Positions 57,001 through 64,000 of a stretch of DNA of 64,000 nucleotides are shown one piece after another. Numbering within the stretch: the first letter of the stretch is position 1; each line of letters starts with the position of its first letter. A model generated the notes under the pieces. It ran no database searches and had not been told where the DNA came from. It saw only the letters and a program-made list of their open reading frames with translations. The translations under genes were made by a program, and so were the position numbers. This DNA comes from Lyophyllum atratum (lineage: Eukaryota > Basidiomycota > Agaricomycetes > Agaricales > Lyophyllaceae), in contig JACGCN010000046.1 of assembly GCA_014905825.1 (NCBI GenBank), positions 300,810 to 364,809 of the forward strand. Direction: 5' to 3'.

Positions 57001-59041
57001 GCCCCGCCTCCGCCGCGGATCTGAGTCCGAACTCGACCATCTACGTTCTTTGCGAATCGCAACTTGTCAACCACTGCCATGATGCCGACTTTGAGCATAA
57101 CTCATGGTCCGACGCGTAGCCGAGGCAATGAAAGCCGATGTCGCTATTCAAGGTCTGCGAAAAGGAGGAGGAGGAGGGATGACTTTTTGGTACATGCTCC
57201 CCACGATTCGAACTTCAGCAGGGGCTAAGTGTTCCCTTTTCGCAGGTGACCTTTCCCAGCTTCGAAAATATTCGTTGTCATTCGGTCAGGGCACCATGAC
57301 CATTCTTTCCATCCTTCCGTTTTCGGCATCTTTCAGTTTCCTCCGGCGTCGGGTTCATGCGTCTCGCCCTTCGAACGACTACAACATATATGCGAGTGGG
57401 GTCATCGAGGCAGGAGAGTGTCCTGAGTCCTCGACCAATCGGGAAAGGGCGACGGTTACGGACCCTGGAGCAGAATGGTGTGGTGCGATCTTGGATCATG
57501 GTGGGAGGCAACATTGACGAATCAGTAGGCGACATATATCACGATGCGTGCTACCTTTTCATGCTGCCTTGTTGTCGGGTGCTTCAGTCGTCGGAACGCT
57601 GGCACTCGACAGTCGGCCCCATGACATGGGATTGCAGGGTGAAAAGATGCAGAAAGACGATGTTCCCCTCGGTGCCATTGGCATTGGTGCCATGTGCGGA
57701 CATAGACTGGGTAGTTGCGGTGACCAGAAGCGTCATTGACCACATATTAGACATAAAAACAGCTTATTCCCTTATCTTACGAGTGCTTTCTGGGCTCAGG
57801 GACCCGACCTCAAGCTGCTGCGTCTCAGACCGCACCGTATGTCTGAATCAGCAGCCGAAGCAATTTGTGAATTGGGAAGAATTATCTATCTACCTCTACA
57901 CAACTTCTTGTTCAATGAAGAGAAGCCGCCAATTACACGGAGACCCTCTATGCCCTGGAAAAGGTTGGTGGGGGATCAAAATGCATGACATGTTGTGGCT
58001 TGTGAGGACCAGTGCGGCGGCGTGTGAAGCAAGGTGTTCTGTTGACGGCGACGGCGACCGCTGGTTAATTAGAACTCCAGAGAGGTCGGCCGGCTCGCAT
58101 GTGGGATGATCACCGGCGTGGGTATAACTTGCCCAATCTAGACCAATAAGGATTCTGGAGGGCGCTGCTTGCGCCCTCCGGAATCCTTATCAATCCCAAT
58201 TAGGAAGGTGAATCCTGCATGCTCCCAAGTGAAACAAACCGCTGGGTTTCCGTTTCCTCTCTACCACCCTATCAATCGCGCTTCGTGCTCTCAAGTCCAT
58301 CGGCATCTTCTACAGGTGCATAGTTTCTCGGTCCCATCTGTCCCTGCTGCTGATGCGACCTATCAGATTCAGACATGCAATCCTCCAGCGATTCACTCGG
58401 GGAAATGGATTTGCTCCCTGGTATGACATTCCCTTATAAGCAGCTCAACCGTAGTCTGACAATATCTTCGTCCGAACAGACTTCCAAGCCACCTTGGATC
58501 TACTTCCCTCGAGGAACCCCATGAAAGCAGCAATTCCCAGAAATGCTGGAACTGTTGTCGGACGATGACCCTGGTATGACTCTTCAACTTCAACCAAGCA
58601 TCTTTTTGATTAGTAGCTTTTGCTGGCGTAGACGGTGGCAATACCTTGGACGGCGTATTTGGATCTTTCACCGATCTGTTTGGTGAAATCCCACGCAGCG
58701 AACTACTTCCTGGTACGTCGTCGTGAAGTTTGTGACCCGTTCATCGTTGGATACAAATACTACCTGGCATAGATCTCCAAAATAACTTGGACGTGTTTGC
58801 CTCTGGGAGCCTTATCCCGGGAGATACTGGAGCCACAGATCCCGGTAACAATTTTCGCCTTCCAACTCAGAGTACTTCATTAATAGTGTTATTCTGTAGA
58901 CCAGTTGCGTGCTGATATAGATTCTGGTGTATATGGAGTGGTTCCGCGGGATGATCCACGTGCGTCTCTGGACCTCAACCGCTTTGCAGCGTTCTAAATA
59001 TCTGCTGTAGCCATTATCAATCCTTACGGCCACATTTTGGG
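57001..59041. other. interval without a confident gene
   Basis: Several plus-strand frames (57357-58109, 57548-57739, 58169-58426) are open but overlap each other and show no family. They may include upstream exons of the dioxygenase gene. A hairpin at 58148-58188 is listed separately. Confidence 0.35.
58148..58188. other. 41-bp hairpin (18-bp arms, 5-nt loop)
   Basis: AAGGATTCTGGAGGGCGC pairs with GCGCCCTCCGGAATCCTT with a single T/C difference; the loop is TGCTT. There is no T-run after it. It could be the remnant of a transposon whose two ends have been brought together by internal deletion. Confidence 0.75.
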
Positions 59042-62000
59042 GATGTCAAGGAAATTGTACCCCGCCCTGATGATCCGGAGTTTATTGTACCAGAGCGCGA
59101 GCGGGTTCGCCCTACTCAACTACCGAAAATGCCTGCGTCTCTTGTCCCCCCTCCCTTCACGACTCAGCCACCTGCTGGATACAGCTATCCTCATTCGCCG
59201 AAATGGAGCTCAAGTACTGACCTCCATTACACTACTGGCGCATGTTATTCTGCATCTGTTAGCATAGAACCCGGCGATCTCGATCGGGAGCATGATGAAC
59301 AAAATCGACTGACTCCTCATCCGACTGTGGACCCAGTATGGGATCCTGTCGAGCAGAGATTCAAGGATCAATCCCCCGAAGGAATGGTGAAGATGGTTGC
59401 GGGGGTGCCGTTTCGCCTCGACGTTATCGGCGAGGAAGCTTCCAGGACCTTTTCTTGTTTCCATACCCTGGATTCGATAAACGCGATGTATCCTCAGATC
59501 TATGGGAAGATTTTGAGCCTCGCATCAAGGCTCAAAGATGAAGTCTTTGGAAAGCCACCAGGCCAGCTAGAAGGGGGAGATGAGCTCTGTCCGATCTTCA
59601 CATTACCGTTTTTCCGCCAGAATATGCGCTCCGCCAACAAAGGCAAGGCCACTCGGGTAGATTCTGGGATTTCCAAGGACTATGATGGTTCCTATAGCGT
59701 AGCCTCGGGAATCCAGCAAGGGGATGCACATGGGACGCTTGTACCAATTCACCAGATATCATACCCGGCAGCACTTGAGCGTCTGGAGAATCTTCTCGGC
59801 ATTCTTCGGGATCTCTATCTGGAACTAGGACCGCTCTCAATGTCGCAGTTTGAGTGGAAGGTTTTACAATTCCACCTGGAAGACAATAACGTCTTCAGCT
59901 TTCTGGCTTGAAGCAGGGTGGCATTGCAGTTCAGGTTAACGTCTCCTCTGGCTCTAACGGCGGCGATTTAGCCAAATGTATCGGGGATCTGCAGGGAAAA
60001 TTGCACGTGGACTTCGACGTTATAACTATCCCCACTTTATTTGCCCTTATACTGAAGCTGCCTCCGGGTACGTACTCGATGTTCAAAGTACTTCATGTCT
60101 AATCCAAACTGCAGGTGCGCATGAGGGCAGCTTCGTTCTTGCCAGGCGTGGTTTATACATACGTGAAGCTGGCGCATGGATCTTATTCGCATTCTTCAAT
60201 GCACGCGACATGCATGGTGGACGGCAGGTGTCTATTCACGAGTCTATGCTGCAAGATCCGGACTACGCAGCCGTGAACGATCTATGGAGAAAGGCCGGAA
60301 AGGTCAACAGGATTGGGATCCCAGTATATTTCCCCTCTCAGGCCGTGCAGAGAACGTGCGGCGTAGCAGTCTCGCCGCCTACGATTTTTGGCAATCGTGG
60401 CTCTCTCTCTCGCAGCTCGGCGCAGTCCCTAAGCTTTGCTCGAGATGGGATGCATCTATTGGGCTCTGCTCACGAGGCAAAGTCCCGACTTGCAAGGGAG
60501 TTAGCCTTTAACTTTTTCAATGGACTCGCTCAGTGTGGCTTGACGTACTGCGGCCAAACTGCATCAACGGTCATGGAATCCATCAAATACCGAGATTCTA
60601 CCTCCTCAGATGTCGCTTGCACGGTTGAGCCGCTCAGCCTCGACCCTATGAATCCAGAACATTCAGAACGAGTCGCCAACTTTCGCGGATACTATGCCTA
60701 CTTATACCGAGTGGCATCATCCCTGGATCTTCACCTTACCCGAGCTCAACATAAACATATTCAGAAAAAACTACGGGAGGCGCTATCAGCTCCAGAAGTG
60801 CGCCCTATGAATTCATCAGCTATCAAATTACTTCCCGTGACTCTAGGCTTGCAGCCGAAAGCACGTCAGTCCCGTATCGACCGGCTCTCCCTTAACCATT
60901 CATCTTTATCTCGCTCCGCTTCGCCTGCTTGTTTTGCAGCGATAGACGGACAAGACTCTGCAGAGAATATGGATACGTCATCAGCAAAGCATCCCGCAGC
61001 TCAGAAGAAGTTGGGCGAAGAGCATAATCAGTCTAATCAGAACGATTCTCTTCATGACATAGACGTCGATTCAACATCCTCTGACGACGATGGCAATCTT
61101 CCTGAAGATCAGGACACCGAATCAACGACCTCTGCTGCAACTCAAACGGACAAGTTGAAAAGAAAGCCCAAAAAGCCGCCACCACTGGAGCCCAAACCAA
61201 AAAAGGTGCGGAAAGACAAGAGTAGTGCCAATTCAGCTAGCACAACCGTTGGTTTGGTTGGACTGGTGAGCAAAAAATGTCTGGTCCATATCGTATCTAT
61301 CTGCTGAGTCAGAATATTTTCCCAGGAGTTTGAATTGGGAGAGGAAATGATTGGTGAATACGAGGTCGAAGCAATTATCGGACATGTAAGTATTCCTTTA
61401 TCTTGCCTGCAAAAATATAATTGAAAAATGACCTTAGTGCAAAAGGCGCGATGTGGTTTTGTACGAAGTGCGATTTGTAGGATACGACTCGGGCTTCAAT
61501 CAGTGGTATAATGCGACTGAGCTTCAGTGAGTCCACCTTACTAGTGTTTTAGTAGACCAAGGCCTTTATATCTGTTTTGTCTTAGAAGCGCTGCGGAATT
61601 ACTGCAGCAATATCAAGCAGCTCACCCTGAAGTGCTGCAGCGACGCTCTCATCGGGCAAATACGACCGACTCTCACCGTTTGAGTGTCCTTGTGACCTGG
61701 CTTGATCCAGAAAAGCTTCAATCAGAGTATAGCAGCCTTGAGAAACGCTACCAATCACTCAAACGCGATAAAACCTTTTTCAAAACCATCGGAAAACGGA
61801 TTCAAGACTGGTCTTCAGAGTTTACGTTGCTGAATTCGGTGCAAAACAGCTGTACCGGCTTCTTGCAATGCAGTCCGGTCGACGATCGGAGGCTTGATAG
61901 AGACCACGAAACAGCTCCCCAGCTTCAAAGCATTCAGATGCTTCTTCTTCGTACCGTTGAAGCTTCACGGTGTCTGCCGCAAGTCTCCGAAACTGGCGTT

Positions 62001-64000
62001 GTATTGGATCTTGTTCGGGCATCGCTTCGCTGGCAAGAATGTCGAAGTCTGCTGATTATCAATGATTTCCTTGCTTCAGGGCTCGACAAAGTTGTCAGTG
62101 TTCTTGTGCATGCCCATCAGTATCTCGGCCAACCATTCTTGAACCTGCATTACGGTCCGTTTGCAAAGTTGGTCGAAGAATTGTACGAATTCATAACCCG
62201 TGCTCGCCGAGAATATCTCCAGGATGAAGACTGGATGTCTTCTTCTATCGATATTCCATGGAATCTATATGGTGTGCGACCAGCCCAGTCAACCAATATA
62301 CAGACTTTGGACGGCTCTAGCATCTCAGTGACCTGGCATAAGACCATCGTCACTACCGAGAAAGGTCTCTACAAGGCATTGACAGAGTGCCTTGAGTCTT
62401 TGCTCGTGGATCAGCTCGTTGTTCCTTATCTGCGGTCCCAGACTTCATACACAAGATCAAAGAAGAAGCGACAAACCGACGATGATCTGCTGGTTGGCTG
62501 CCAGCTCAGAGGCCTACTGCTACAGTGTCTCGTTGAAGAGCTCGATGACGAGGCGATATGCGCCACCAGCGGTGTTTCTGTCATCTTAGAGAGCCCAATG
62601 CGCCTATTCAGCCCCAAGATCTCTACCGAATCCCGCCTTTTATCGCAGATCCACCGAGAACCAGAGAAAATGCTTGATCCTGTACGAGACTGGATTCGGA
62701 ACTCCCGTTCATCAGAGATATGCACCGTCGCTCGTGCGATCGCTCACTTTGTGAATCGCCAAATGGTGGAGCTAAGCTCTGGCAAATCCATATCTGACAC
62801 AGCATTTGATCACTTGTCGGAAGTCGCAGGAACGTCAAAGAGAAGTCTTCGACAGTTCTCCGAGACCCTCCCCAAAATATCGCCCTCCATTGGATCACAT
62901 CTCACTCATCAGCGCAGATGTGTTCAACGCTCCATCTGGTACACCTCCCATGACCATTCCGGGACTTATACTTCGTGAAGCTCTGAACGAGCGTCGAAAG
63001 TTGCCTCCCGGCATTTCATCACTGCGATTTCTTCTTCAAGGGACAGATATGGGAACGGGACGGCGGCATGCATCGTCAGATCGTGATCAATTTGACCCCA
63101 TAAGGGAGTATAATCAAGGCGCGCGCTGCTGAGAGAGCAACTCCCTGGTGATAAATTGACTGAGCGGGTCGGTTTATCCAACCTGCTTGTTTGGATGGGA
63201 ACTGGCCAAGGCAATCGGACGTCGTCGTTCATTGCCCACATTGGAGAGTTCTTCTCTTCAACTCTTGCCGATTGCATGGGGCGGTTTGCTCGGGCACTCA
63301 AATGGAATCAAGGGATTCTCGCCGGGCATGGATATCCACCCAATGTCACTGCTGATGTAGAAACACCACCCGCCAACATTCCCCACCTCGTTCAGATTTC
63401 CAACAGCACAATCTACGGATCTGCATGTAATGCTTTGAAGCTCCTACCGACTCCCCAGGGGCAGCAGACACTATTCTCCCACCATGACACCAATCGCGCG
63501 GATCTAGCAGCCAAGTTTAGCCCGTACTGGGCACGCCCTGTGCAGGAGAGGTGGATCGACTTCTTAGGAGACATGGCCAATCAGAATCCCAAGACGTATT
63601 CAGGACACCGCAAATCCTGGTCGTCCTGCATTCGCATGCTCGCGGACCTTCGTGTAACTGGTTTTCAAAGTGGTTTGACGCCCATGCAAACGGCGAATGC
63701 ATTGGCCTATGCAGAAATCATCCATCGGCCTACTCTCAACGAGATGGCGGACTGGATCTGGCGAAACCCTCAATTAGGAGCCTTTTCGGGACTCTTATCC
63801 CTTGGATACAGCCTTCAAACTCGAAGGGCGGTCTACGTGGCACTGACATGTGTCTATAAACATCTCGACAAATATTTGACCCCCGATGACAAGATCTTGC
63901 TTGGATTTGGAACTATTTCGTGGAGCAGTTGCTTTGCAAAGTATCGCGATGGACGAAGAAGGTGCCCGAAATGCTGGGATGGGGACAAGAGGCGCTTGCC
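59042..64000 (+). pseudogene. TET/JBP-like 2OG-Fe(II) dioxygenase fused to a chromodomain, frameshifted, partial at the window edge
   Basis: The frame is open from at least 59042 (DVKEIVPRPDDPEFIVPE); the true start was not found. After a Pro-rich head and YQGs-like helices (SMSQFEWKVLQFHLEDNNVF) comes the catalytic part. It has KQGGIAVQVNVSSGSNGGDL, LQGKLHVDFD with HxD, ILKLPPG, an intron (60068-60114), AHEGSFVLARRGLYIREAG, then FFNARDMHGG with the distal His. This pattern matches the fungal JBP1/TET oxygenase family, which oxidises methylated bases. A disordered, basic linker (61000-61260) leads to a chromodomain split over three exons (61326-61385, 61438-61526, 61586 on): GEYEVEAIIGH, YEVRFVGYDSGFNQWYNATE. 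A long helical C-terminal region follows to the window edge, ending with a CPKC motif. Apparent frame shifts lie near 59900, 62885 and 63121. It is either a decayed copy or contains sequence errors. Confidence 0.6.
61326..61640 (+). other. chromodomain-encoding exons within the dioxygenase gene
   Basis: The spliced reading is EMIGEYEVEAIIGHCKRRDV, then VLYEVRFVGYDSGFNQWYNA, then TELQSAAELLQQYQAAHPE. The order [Y/E]EVExIxxH, YxVRFxGY, xxxWYNAxEL, A..LLxxY is the chromodomain fold seen in HP1 and in chromointegrases. The aromatic positions (Y of YEV, W and Y of QWY) expected to bind methyl-lysine are present. Confidence 0.85.

Noticed and set aside
57548..57739. Possible small secreted peptide
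   Set aside because: No ATG in a good context; overlapping frames are equally open and there is no family match.

Overview
The window reads as nuclear DNA of a mushroom-forming basidiomycete (Agaricomycete). Genes are split by many introns of about 50-65 nt with GT(A/G)NGT donors. Several families typical of this group are present: seven-helix DUF6534 proteins, P450s of CYP64 and CYP51-like type, captured repeat-rich proteins and a TET/JBP-like dioxygenase. No rRNA, tRNA or CRISPR was recognised. Exon boundaries were assigned by eye from splice signals and protein continuity, so interior coordinates can be off by a few bases.

0-11 kb: a 119-bp tandem duplication, a DUF6534 membrane protein (minus), a 14-helix DHA2-type MFS exporter carrying one frameshift (plus), an orphan gene (minus), and two convergent P450s. 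The exporter plus oxidases suggest a small detoxification or metabolite-tailoring neighbourhood, but no backbone synthase is visible.

11-31 kb: a sparse stretch, a 1,385-residue disordered protein, a hemerythrin-like protein with an in-frame N-terminal extension, and then a repeat-rich zone. That zone holds a 357-bp MITE with perfect 43-bp inverted ends, a diverged segment repeated about 9.4 kb apart, two DUF6534 relatives in opposite orientation, and an LTR-like unit enclosing an intron-containing host-type gene.

31-44 kb: the most ordinary core. An APC-family amino-acid/choline permease and a 2-oxoadipate dehydrogenase E1 (DHTKD1 type, lysine/tryptophan catabolism) lie head to tail. They are followed by a membrane protein, an F-box protein and a third P450 paralogous to the second. 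The permease and the E1 gene contain GC-AG introns; the E1 gene also contains apparent 6-nt and 3-nt micro-exons.

44-64 kb: accessory DNA. It holds an AT-rich low-complexity block, a very large coiled-coil protein built partly by tandem exon-intron duplication and by 204-bp repeats, a small pseudogene with one in-frame stop, a large protein of unknown function with a decayed copy of its last exon, a second MITE and diverged tandem repeats. At the right edge lies a gene encoding a TET/JBP-like 2-oxoglutarate/Fe(II) dioxygenase fused to a chromodomain and a long unknown C-terminal region. It carries apparent frameshifts and runs off the window.
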